NCBI RefSeq assembly: GCF_964340395.1 | Contig: NC_135563.1 | Span: 9,534,075-9,598,074, forward strand | Origin: Glandiceps talaboti | Lineage: Eukaryota > Hemichordata > Enteropneusta > Spengelidae | DNA length: 64,000 nucleotides | Direction: 5' to 3' | In this document: piece by piece, positions 49,766-58,959 of the stretch | How positions within the stretch are numbered: position 1 is the first letter of the stretch | How the letters are laid out: every line of letters begins with the position of its first letter | Position numbers and translations under genes: made by a program | The notes under the pieces: model-generated | Told to the model about the DNA's origin: nothing | Database searches by the model: none | The model's input: only the letters and a program-made list of their open reading frames with translations

Positions 49766-51726
49766 CACCCCCTCAACAAAATACAGACTGAATTGCTAAG
49801 TAACATCAAAGAATATGAGTGCTTGTATCAAAGAAAGTTTATCCTGTAGGCTTCACATTCAAACTAAACTCTGAAAAACTCGCGACTTCAAAGGCTGGTA
49901 TGTTTACAAACCATTATGCAGCAATAGATTTTAATAGCATTTGTGGAAAAATTAAAGTACAGTACCTTCTTAAGTTCTTCCAGTGGGTGTTTCAGACATT
50001 GTAGACCTGGTCCAAGACTATCTAATTTGTCAGTTACCAGGACAATACCATCCCACTGTCCATCTGCGCATTTTGTACTACCAACTATGGTACACTGTAT
50101 CCTAAAATATGAAAAGAACAAAGATTATTGTGATTACTGCCTGCAACATATCCACAGTGAAAGAGAACAAACACTTTGACAGCACTCTCAAGAGGTTCTT
50201 TTATGATACTGCAATGACACCAGGATGTTTAATTTGTACATTATATACCAATCTGATTAAAATCTGACATGAATTACAACTCAATTTCACCAGTGATTTT
50301 AATATATATAGGTCAGTTGGAGGTAAAGTAAGGGTGAGGTCATGACCTCATGACCTGAAGGGTCAGGTGAGGTCACTTTGGGTCGGGTCAAAGGTCAATC
50401 ATGTAGGGGACCATGGGATTAAAGGTCAGATAGAGGTCAACGAATGGCGAGGTCGCAAGTATTTTAAAAATAGACATTGTCTAAACAAAAGTACTGTGCA
50501 CTTCATGTGAGGGCGCTAATGTGAGTGAATACAGTAATCATTTTACTTCCATATCCTTCATTTAGTGCCATTTGTTTCAGATTTTGTTGGTCCAGGAGTA
50601 ATCAAGTAGGAACATTTTACTCAGATTGATTTTAAACCAGCCATAATTCTGTTCCAACATAACAGAACAGGGATCTGCTAACTTATTATTTACATCCACA
50701 CAGACACTGGTTGCCTTCTCCCCAATTCCAAGTGAAAGTAAATACAGTGTAATTATTGTAATAAAGTAGCCCAAAGAATTGGCTTTCAGACTTGATGATG
50801 CTGTTTGCAACCGCAAAATTGGGAATGCCAAGCTTCTGGACAGTACTGTAACAATTCCAGAGCTTAGAATTTAACCATCACAAAGCCTGTACATGTATAC
50901 TATACCTACATCTGAAATAGTCGACACCCTTTATTCTGATGATTTCAGGAGTATAATACAATCATATCGCAGTCTGACGTGTGTTTTGACACTGCCAATA
51001 ACACTAGCATGATGCAACAGTATTGTAATATGATGCATTTGTTGTCTCAGATATAGGGACAATGTCAAAATATCAGACCACTGTTTACATAGATTATCCA
51101 TTTCATTCAATAAAACCACTCTGATGTCATGTTTTAACATATTCTCTTTAAGTGTTACATGGTATGGTTCACCTGGGTTGACCTGGGTTATATGTGTTTA
51201 GTTACCTCTAAGTATTGGCCACACCAAGTTCTATTTTGTTTCTTATCAACCAACTTGGCAATTTCAAAAGACAATTTTTTCAGTGAATTGGAAAACAGCT
51301 CTAAAACCAGACCTCTGGTGTGAAGACCTAATCAGTTTTAAGACCCAAGTGTGTGTTGTTATACACTTAAATCAACATGTACAACATATGTATGTATTTT
51401 AATAAGGCATTTTTTATATTGCCCATACAAATATTTTTCTTAATATCTATGAGAAATGCTATGGACTCCAGGTTTGAAGCATATGATATGATGTGTCAAA
51501 ACTCTATAACCTAGTACCATTTCTTTGGAACCTAGTCAGTTCAGAAATATACAAAATCTGTTAGACCCAACAGAGACCATATGGAAACAAACAGCGACAA
51601 AGTTCATGCTATATATTAAGTGCTTGCACGTACTTACATGATTGCTTGTAAAGAGACAGAGTTTTGTTTGTCAACTTGTTCAGTTGAACCACTCTGACAC
51701 GCCGATGCACACCCTCCAAATGGCAT
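39170..51726 (-). CDS. Family M17 (leucyl aminopeptidase-like) metallopeptidase, W07G4.4 type, 15 exons
   Basis: Exons from the start: 51,638-51,726; 49,966-50,101; 49,057-49,205; 48,324-48,432; 47,314-47,438; 46,567-46,666; 45,737-45,898; 45,286-45,350; 44,859-44,974; 44,044-44,162; 42,974-43,057; 42,189-42,246; 40,813-40,862; 40,121-40,252; 39,170-39,304. All junctions are GT-AG and in phase, totalling 1,629 nt (542 residues). The order of motifs is that of M17 peptidases: RDVGGSDPERMAAPKV; VGK/GVTYDTGGADIK and MHRDKCGAAA; NTDAEGR (metal ligands and catalytic Arg, about 370-376); then ATLTGHAIRAMGPNY, SATARGHQSPAAF and a YSHLDIAGSSG C-terminus. It is predicted to be a two-metal cytosolic aminopeptidase; substrate unknown. 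It resembles C. elegans W07G4.4 more than cytosol aminopeptidase LAP3. Exon 1 is short and the Met choice is the first in-frame ATG. Confidence 0.93.
39360..40095. repeat. Dispersed repeat, also at 60,130-60,460, split by two insertions
   Basis: The flanks match 60,140-60,455 (blocks around ACACAACTTTGATTTTCAAG, CAATTACACTCT and AAGTGTGGTA). Relative to that copy, this one carries about 230 bp inserted at about 39,437-39,665 and a 213-bp MITE at 39,815-40,027. The first insert is the only part of this region retained in copy A (17,541-17,770). It lies in the last intron (between exons 14 and 15) of the M17 gene. Confidence 0.6.
39815..40027. mobile_element. 213-bp MITE with 34-bp terminal inverted repeats
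   Basis: The left end reads AACACCCACTCATTTATTTT and the right end is its reverse complement with two mismatches in 34 bp (core TTTTGGGTTTTGCTCATT). It is flanked by ATTT at 39,811-39,814 and 40,028-40,031, a likely 4-bp target duplication. The related repeat at about 60,340-60,370 shows the uninterrupted site (CTATTTTTATAGAC). No coding capacity. Confidence 0.75.
40885..41222 (-). mobile_element. tRNA-derived SINE, family 1
   Basis: The minus-strand head near 41,210 reads CGAATGGTTAGATAGTG... and is followed by a B-box-like GGTGTGAGCATC region. The body matches 60,541-60,895, including ATAATTATCCCTGG, CATACAATCCATT and TATACAGCTGGGTT. The tail lies at about 40,885. It sits in M17 intron 12 (between exons 12 and 13). 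Confidence 0.6.
41223..42188. other. M17 intron, nothing recognised
   Basis: AT-rich intron sequence with only short chance ORFs. No repeat or structured element was seen. Confidence 0.5.
47157..47343 (-). repeat. 31-bp minisatellite of splice donors, copy B (6 units)
   Basis: Six units of the same 31-bp repeat as at 20,388-20,850, continuous with M17 exon 5 (47,314-47,438), whose last bases are the first unit. The donor used in the model is at 47,312-47,313 (AAG/GTAAGT). Five downstream units keep a GT and most keep GTRAGT. Confidence 0.95.
47472..47660. repeat. Fragment related to the 12,841-13,483 MITE-like element
   Basis: TTAAAGCTGCAAC...GTGGAGCTAG, then ATAATTTACTCATAATATTG and GGGGTCCACACCAAAAATC, run parallel to the left end of the element at 12,841. 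The copy A/copy B breakpoint (about 47,580, equal to 20,997) lies inside this fragment. Confidence 0.5.
48905..49056 (-). repeat. Degenerate tandem copies of the 3' end of M17 exon 3
   Basis: Downstream of the true donor at 49,055-49,056, at least two further degenerate copies occur on the minus strand (ending near 49,005 and 48,913). Each resembles GATGCAGCAGGTAAAGGAAT followed by a GT-containing donor-like site, with ATAGAGGGC spacers between. This parallels the donor array at exon 5. Confidence 0.6.
49232..49325 (-). pseudogene. Duplicated 5' end of M17 exon 3
   Basis: A direct repeat of the 94 bp at 49,138-49,231 covers the acceptor and the first about 22 codons of exon 3. The copy reads DASFEKDVVIVLLGNHPSRR against DASVEKDVVIASLGDHPAKR, but its acceptor AG has changed (ATACTC for CTATAG) and no donor follows. 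It is a dead partial exon copy about 30 bp upstream of the real exon. Confidence 0.75.
49636..49763. repeat. CA/CG/CATG alternating purine-pyrimidine tract
   Basis: (CA)n changes to CGCGCGCGTGCGTGCGCGCG, then to GCAT repeats, CAGA variants and (CA)n again. Long alternating purine-pyrimidine DNA of this kind can adopt Z-form in vitro. It lies in M17 intron 2. Confidence 0.9.
50311..50456. promoter_or_regulatory. Cluster of AGGTCA-type half-sites
   Basis: About ten AGGTCA/GGGTCA/TGACCT half-sites occur in 145 bp, including a perfect inverted repeat with no spacer, AGGTCATGACCT, at 50,337-50,348. Such half-sites are bound by nuclear receptors. The block lies in M17 intron 1. It may also be a simple diverged minisatellite; regulatory function is only inferred. 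Confidence 0.35.
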
Positions 51727-53210
51727 AGAATAGAGAGACTAAAACCGATTGATAGGCCACAATGAAAAGATCAACAGTCCCCTTAATTCTCATGAATGAA
51801 AACTAGTGTTGTATATGAATTTCATCATCTTACGGTGTAAGGTTAATCATTACTATATTTGGGTTGAGGCCCTCCCTATTTCATCAAGTCAAGCAGGGAC
51901 TTCAGTCACTGATGACATGATAGCAAGGTATATTGTTCGCAGCAAAAGATTAACATCTATTAGCTTCTTTCAACAATACATCTGTTCTCTTCTCAGGAGT
52001 CAGATACTTATCTTACACACTGTGGTCGATTTTCCGGTCCCAAGATGCATTGCGTGAGAGCACGTCGCGTATGTTGTTATATTGTTTAGTCGTGTTTTGT
52101 CTTTATTGCGTTTGAAATAACTTTTTCATCAGGAAATGATGAAAAAAGTTCTTGCTCGCGGGAATGTTACACATTGTGTCAACGAAATATTATTCCTGTG
52201 TAGGTGATGGGTTTTTTTCATTTCTCTGTTACGAATTTGGAAATGCGGCAATGGCAGTTTCGCAAGAGCGGGCAAAAATGTTTGCTAGTGGGACTGGTAC
52301 ACAACGATTATCTTTGTATAGGTGATAGGGTGTGTTTTTTATCATATGTCTGTTAGTTACGAATTCGTTAAAAGGGGTTCTCGTTCTTCTAAGTATATCC
52401 TTACGAGGAAAATCGGAAAGCTCACGAAATGAATGCAGCCCATTTTCGGCTGTGCTGAAGCCAGTCTTTATTTCTACGAAATGTATTTCTTTCGTAGGTT
52501 TAAGGGTTTGTCACAAACGAACACCGACTGATCTATGAGCATGTAAAGTATTTGAAATTGTAAACGTCGTCTGCCACTAAGAGCGGGTGCTTCGGAAGTG
52601 GCATTTGCCATGATTTCCAAAACAGAGTCTTAGTTTTAATAAAGATCTTTACAGTGCACCGGTGAGTGTAAACAAACTTCCAACAATTATTGGAATTCAT
52701 ATTATTAATTCACTGATCTCTGTTGATCTTTGATTCATACATATTGATTTGTTTAGTTGAAGATGCTGACTTCCTGACGGCTTATAATAAGACAATTTAG
52801 CGTATGTCATAACATTTTATACTAAAATTATTTGAAATGTGGTATTTTCACTTTCGGCAGTCTGTAGCGTAGTCTGTGGCGTTCTGTAAGCGACATATTT
52901 ATCCTGGGACACGACATTGTAAGTAATAGATATGACTGATAAAACGTGTGATTTTGTGCACAGTTTATTGTGGGTTTTTTGAAAATGACAGTTCAATGAA
53001 CCTGTATGCAAACGAAAACTGTGCGTAAAATGTGACCCTCTCCTAATGCTGTTTTCTAAAAAAAATTACGCAATAACAGGTTTTGTCTGTCCGTGGTATC
53101 ACCAGGGTTCGCGAAAAGTCGTCTGCCAGCTCCTATTCATATAACGGCGAGTATTTTCTAGAATAAACATCATCCAAAACGTTCAACGCAGTTTTCACTT
53201 CTTTGTTTCT
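51727..53210. other. Upstream of M17 gene, no gene recognised
   Basis: 5' flank of the minus-strand M17 gene. Only short, unconvincing ORFs were seen (for example 52,332-52,538 with a hydrophobic start). No repeat family was identified. Confidence 0.5.

Positions 53211-53290
<80 letters not shown>
53211..53290 (+). repeat. (TTG)n microsatellite, about 26 units
   Basis: A pure TTG tract. The polyleucine and polyasparagine frames it creates on the two strands are not genes. Confidence 0.95.
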
Positions 53291-54425
53291 GAAAATAAAG
53301 CTGGATAAATTTAGCTTTGTCAGTACAAAAGATGATCGCAAATTCAACCTTAACTCACAGTATAAAGTGAAAGCGAAACTAAATACGCGCTCATTGCATT
53401 TATACGTGTGCATGCACAATAAGTTTATAGTCGTGTTTTATATAATATTCAACCGTTTGACTACAACATTTGTGCGCATCTTTCTACGAATTCGAAATCG
53501 ATTTATTTCTGCAAGAATCGACTTCAAAATGTTATGTGTAAATTTCCCTTTACCGTGAAATAGACATGTCGCACGACTACACCAAGATTGATCTGTTCAT
53601 TGTGCATCAACTAACAATGGTTCCTTGTGTTTCTATAAGACTATGGATGACATCTGACGTCATCAATTGTCATATACCAATATTATATTGCCATATAAGG
53701 TAGCTAAAACCTCTACGTAGTTGATGACGGCCCAGTCCAATGATATTCGAGTACAATTATGCGGTAGATCTCGGTACATACAAAACAACCCTCTTTAGCA
53801 AGCTCCCGGGGACTGGTGAGAGAGTCGAGTCTAGTTCAATTTACAAGACTAAGATATGCCTAGTCTCGGTTACCCAGACTCTTACTGATGTGGGCTCTTT
53901 TACGAGACTTAGTACCCAGACGCTTGGGGACGCCCAGCGACGAGAGTCTGGGTAACAGAGACTAAGACATGCCGAAACATGAAAACGAAATAAAATCCAC
54001 CCAACACGTATATCAAAAGCCGTTTGATCAAAAACTATATTAGAAAATAAGGTTAGGTAAATTTGGCTTGGTCAATAAAAATGATGATCGCAAAAATCAG
54101 CATCTTACAAGCTGTAACAAGTGAAAGTGAAACCAGATACGCATTGCATATATACATGTTCGTGTTATGTCGTGTTATAATTAATAAATACATTCCCCTA
54201 TATATTGTTCAGCCGTTCGACTAAACTGGTTATGCGTGTTTTACTAAATTCTGTAAAAACTGACTTCGAAATTGAATGCGCAAATTTCCCTTACCTTGAA
54301 ACAGACATGTTGGACGAGGGTTGGACGAGCACACAATGCTTGATCTGTCCGGACAGAGTGAGGCCTAGATCATCGTTCCTTGCGTTTAAATAAGTATGGA
54401 TGATGTCAGATGTCACACACCAATC
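53288..54425 (+). repeat. Diverged tandem duplication of about 400 bp
   Basis: 53,288-53,690 and 54,030-54,425 align throughout. Shared blocks include GATGATCGCAAA, AAGTGAAA, TTCAGCCGTTCGACT-like, GACTTCGAAA-like and ACAGACATGT segments, with many substitutions and indels. The first unit ends in a perfect TGACGTCA (53,655-53,662), the second in a changed form (GATGTCAGATGTC). A short inverted-repeat element sits between them. No coding role was seen. Confidence 0.7.
53852..53973. mobile_element. Short inverted-repeat element (MITE candidate)
   Basis: The arm at 53,852-53,882 (ending TCTCGGTTACCCAGACTCT) and its reverse complement at 53,943-53,973 (AGAGTCTGGGTAACAGAGAC) enclose a GC-rich centre (CCCAGACGCTTGGGGACGCC). 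It lies between the two units of the tandem duplication. Ends and target duplication were not resolved. Confidence 0.5.
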
Positions 54426-55250
54426 AGATTACTTAGCCATGACGTAATTATATACAAGTATTTTGTTTTTACTTTGAAACTCCGCCAACGCAAGCAAAGA
54501 TTTGGCACCGATCCGAGTCTACTCACCTTCGGGTCGGTATTAGCTCAGCTATTATGCATGAAATACCTTGGAGATGAACGAAATCGCAGAAACGTGTATT
54601 CGTCCGGAAAACCACGTTAACCAACATGTATCATTTCTTACCCGATTGTAATAAATATGCAAATATGTTCATATGATGGTCTGAAACAAACGAGGTTCAT
54701 TTTTTCGGAGCGAGAACATATGGGAAAAGAAAAAGACCTCACATTGTGCACTGTATAAAAAGGGTCTATTTTGAAACTCTAAAATATGCATAATTCTGAT
54801 CAGAGCCAACGCTAACATAGTGTATTAATGAAAACCGACACCTCATTCAGAAACACTGTTTTACACTAAGAATATGAAGTGAAATATCTACCTACCTTTT
54901 ATATATGACACCCGTCACTCTAATTCAAACCTGTTCAAGGGGAGGAGTTTATTCGTTTTATTTAGCTATTTGCGTATACGTGTATATTGTATTTTGTATT
55001 TTATAATTTATAACGTTTAGGACGTTGCCCTCAGACGGAAACGCCGGTCAGTTTTAATGAGTGGAAAAACCCGATGGTGACTTGCGAATTGATCCTAGTA
55101 CATGCACGTAGAACGTACACAAGTTGTCCTTTCGTTTTACGATGCATTACTTACTTCAAGCACTGTTTTGTGAATATTGATCAGTACTGTACATGACGTA
55201 TGTATCATATATTATATGTAGCGGTATTACATTACATACACAATGCAAAT
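54426..55250. other. Intergenic, nothing recognised
   Basis: AT-rich. A GGACGTTGCCCTCAGACGG segment near 55,020 could be a repeat fragment, but no second copy was found in the window. Confidence 0.4.
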
Positions 55251-55254
55251 AAGG

Positions 55255-56000
55255 CTGGAGTCAGAATTTACGGCGGGGGAGAAATTGGGGGCATGAAAAA
55301 ATTGAGAGTTCAAAGGGGGCCATGAAAATTCATTTGGTCTGAAAGGGGGGGGCGTAATATTTTGCTCATGATTTGAACCAAATTAAACCTCAGGAGCGCT
55401 CGTTTCCCGAGTAAATTAAAAACTTTCTTGCGGCTTTGCCGCAATACCTTCTAAAACCTATATTCAGTGATGAATTGCATGACAGCCATGCGAATGTAGT
55501 TGTGTATGCCTTCTTCTGTCTGTCTGTCTGTCTGTATGTCTGTCTGTCTTAAATGTTATGCCACTAAATAGTGTTCTTCATGTCCTTAATTTTAGTGCTT
55601 ATTGTGGGAGGGGGGATCCCCTCCCGCCCACCCACCCCCACCCCCGCCCCTAGCTATCATGAAGAATGCTGTTTCTGCCCAGAATCAAGATTCAAAGATA
55701 AAACCCTGCTGACTAAATATCTCCAAGTACAGCCCAATGTGAGACCCTTTTCGCAAAGCCCACATATATTTGTAAAGGAATCTCTCATATATGGACGCTG
55801 AAGTTAATTTCCACTGTTACTTTAATGTAGTGCATCATACTATACAACTCTGAAGTGTAGCGGGGGGGGGGGGGTACCGTATCATTACACTTTAAAATAT
55901 GAGTAGCCAGGAGGGGGGCTACGAAAATTCTTTGGTTCAATTCCGGGGGGCATGACTTTTTTGAGAGCGCGAAGGGGGGGGGGGGGGGCTGCGAATTTGT
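55255..56000. repeat. G-rich dispersed repeat fragments with poly-G runs
   Basis: Two related stretches (55,262-55,350 and 55,858-56,000) share GGGGGCATGA and GGGGG(C)CATGAAAATT-type blocks. Poly-G runs of 13 or more occur at 55,861-55,873 and 55,975-55,988 and could form G-quadruplexes. Between them lie TGCGGCTTTGCCGCA (a hairpin near 55,428-55,442) and (TCTG)n at 55,516-55,550. Proline-rich minus-strand frames here are by-products of the poly-G. Confidence 0.5.
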
Positions 56001-56074
56001 TTTGACCAAAGTAATATACCAACAACCATCGGACGTTGGAGATAGAGAGACGTCTATGCAACAACCAAGTACGG

Positions 56075-56103
56075 CCACAGACAAGTAAGATACTTGTCTG
56101 TGG
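56075..56103. other. Perfect 13-bp hairpin with 3-nt loop
   Basis: CCACAGACAAGTA, then AGA, then its exact reverse complement TACTTGTCTGTGG. No U-rich tail or gene partner suggests a terminator. Nature unknown. Confidence 0.8.
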
Positions 56104-58148
56104 TATATGGCGTACTCTTACACGAGTGTTTGTGTTCTAATGTAGTAATATGGTCTATCTGATTACATTGTATTAATCTGATATGGTCAATCTGATTACA
56201 ATCCGAGATGTGGTGAATACGACGTGATTTCTTCACTTACCTCTTTTTCCTTTGTTTATTGTCGTTTGCTTTCGATTTTGTTATTCCGGGAGCATGAAAG
56301 CCTCCTTCCCAAGGAAAAGGAAGGGAGGAGAAGATGCTCACTCATCATGGAACAACAAAGTCAAAAACACATGTAAACAACAACATACCAAGGAAGTTCT
56401 ATGTATATTAGATTCTTCAGATTTCAATCAGGTTGCAGAGAAGAATAAGTGCGAGAGTTAATTTTGCTTCCAAAGGTCAAAAGTTTAGACTGATCATACG
56501 ACGTAGTTTCTATTCGAAATTCATCGGACGTTATGATTCCAGTATGTTGAAGCTAGCTAAACTCATGGACAACCGAACACGGGACATCAATTCCAAATTT
56601 GCCATGGCAACCACACTTAATAAATTTTAATCACGTTATGCAACGCGATCGCCCTTCACCAAGTTCGACATGTAACTCTATCTGTGAACTAAGGCTTATG
56701 TGAACGAGTACTGATCACAACACAGGCCATCATACTTTTTCACACCATATTTTCCGGCGGATCTGACCATGATGGGCCACACAGAACAACCCAGTTTCAA
56801 TATTAACTTGGTATTGCTGTAACGACAGACATATAAGTTGACAAAACACATCAGGCGAAACACGTAGTACATGTAGTAGTATAGTTGAAATAAAGGCTAA
56901 ACGTTGCAGTAAAGACTACTCTCACAAACAGCCATGCATGAACAAAGAAAAATCCATATCATGTGACTTGATAAAGAAACAATAACAAAGTCGTCCCACC
57001 TTTGGTGTACAGCTTCGTTTTGAGACGTTGAGCCAACAAGTGAAAACCACATCATATTAATCGGGAAATGTCGAAAATTTTGAAAATATCCTGGGTACTT
57101 TCCATTTGGCACACTTACATTAATTATATTTTTATTTCACATATGCAGTCTTTTATATTCACAGACTGTTCAAAATTAGAATATTAATAGCAAACGACGT
57201 GTGTTGAACTACCACTACCAGCACGTGGTGCAGACACCTTCAAGGCAATTACATAAATCATGACTCGTTTGTCAATGTCCCACCCTTTTTCGTCATGGTC
57301 TGTTTACATCTCAGATCTGAGATACTGGACTTAAGCTAATCTTTGCAGAATATCCAGTCATAGATTATGGCAACCAATGACGAACCAACGAACTCAATAA
57401 AATGTTGGCTTTCAAAAATGTCAGTGGTGCAGCACGATTACATATTTTGGTGTGCAGGATATATATTTTTTTGTTTTTCAATAGTGTCAAAATGCCTCAA
57501 AAATGAGAAAAATGTAGCACGAAACTCAAAAAATTAAAAATTTTGACTTCTGTCCATGGATGACAACTTTTACAAGAACTAGGTACAGTATATACGTTTA
57601 CATGTAAGTAACTCCATGCATGGATGCTATGCCCACATCTAAAATATCGAAATGGTTTGTGCCTGCACCGTGATGAAGGTCAAGCTAATGGGCGTTCCAC
57701 TCGTACATTACTTGGCAATGTTAAAAGCATGTACGGTGTCCTGCCAGTAGACCGCTCGGACCAGCAAGTGTATGTCTTGAAAATGACGTTGTTCGAGAAA
57801 TACTGTATGTACCGTTACATGCAAATGATACTTGACTGTTAGTGTTACACTTACAGCCCGACACACACTGCCACTGGAGGCGTACTGCGTAAACCCATAG
57901 CGTGGACTAATTACACATGTCTACAACTGTTTACACATACCTAGATACACAATAAAGGCATTATCATGAAATCTGTATATCTTATGTATGAAACCATAAC
58001 CTCTAGCCTAAGATGAAACAAGCCATGTGGATGAACGTACCTTGCAGTCGACATGTTGCCGTGGTGGGGAAGTTACGATCATGTGATAACAGGTCAGCTG
58101 ACAATATAACCAGTTCAAAGGTCAATACCAACGTGTCTGATAATATCA
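56104..58148. other. Upstream of FAHD2, no gene recognised
   Basis: Contains an imperfect duplication around ATGGTCTATCTGATTACA (56,150-56,205) and short ORFs (56,252-56,461, 56,433-56,630, 57,624-57,842) that resemble nothing I know. The FAHD2 promoter should lie at the right end, but no clear core element was seen. Confidence 0.5.
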
Positions 58149-58848
58149 ATGCAGTGTGTCCCATTCGTCATCGGAACGCTTGTTCGACAAGCTACATCAT
58201 CGCGTGTGTTTATCCAGACTCTGAAGTCATCACCGATCGCAGGATTTTCGTCTTCTGCTCGATCAAATATGCGATTAGTGCAGTTTACCGATTCGAAGGG
58301 TGTCAGTTCACCAAGGGTCGGCATTGAACTCAGTAATGGCGGAGACGTTGTTGATGTGACAGCGAGCGATAAAACAGTGCCAACAGACATGGTTGGATTT
58401 TTGAGGGGCGGGGCAGCTATGTTGGAAGTGGCTAAAAAGTAAGCAGTTAACCATAACAAGACATTGGTAGCGTGCACCCGACTAAAGTTTATTTTGTGTC
58501 AGGATGTCAGGAGTTTTGAATGCTTGATAAATGATATTGACTTCCGGGTTTCGAATGCAACTAGAACATTTATTACTGCCAATAACTAGACATTTGTTAG
58601 CCAATATATCACAAGTGTTTACCATTTTATGTGTCTTGCAATATTTCATATCAGAGAAGATTACCAGATTAAAAAGCAAGTGGACAAATATTTATGGGAT
58701 ATAAACACAGATTCTGAAATTACAATAGGGTCTTTAATGTGAGTGTGTTGCATACATTGTATCCATTGAGAGATTCCCAGAACAGTATTCAACACAAACT
58801 GTGTATATATATATTTGAAAATGTATGGGAATCTCTTTATTAACACAC

Positions 58849-58908
<60 letters not shown>

Positions 58909-58928
58909 TATATACATACATACATACA

Positions 58929-58959
<31 letters not shown>

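Noticed and set aside
50577-51140. Two minus-strand ORFs of 84 and 69 codons in M17 intron 1
   Set aside because: No recognisable family and no clear frame continuity. Considered as LINE remnants but not supported by any motif.
53195-53558. Polyasparagine and polyleucine ORFs
   Set aside because: They are translations of the TTG microsatellite on the two strands.
55785-56084. 99-codon minus-strand ORF with polyproline
   Set aside because: It spans two poly-G runs and repeat fragments. The prolines come from the G runs.
56252-56640. Two overlapping basic ORFs upstream of FAHD2
   Set aside because: No homology recognised and no splice or start context. Probably chance.
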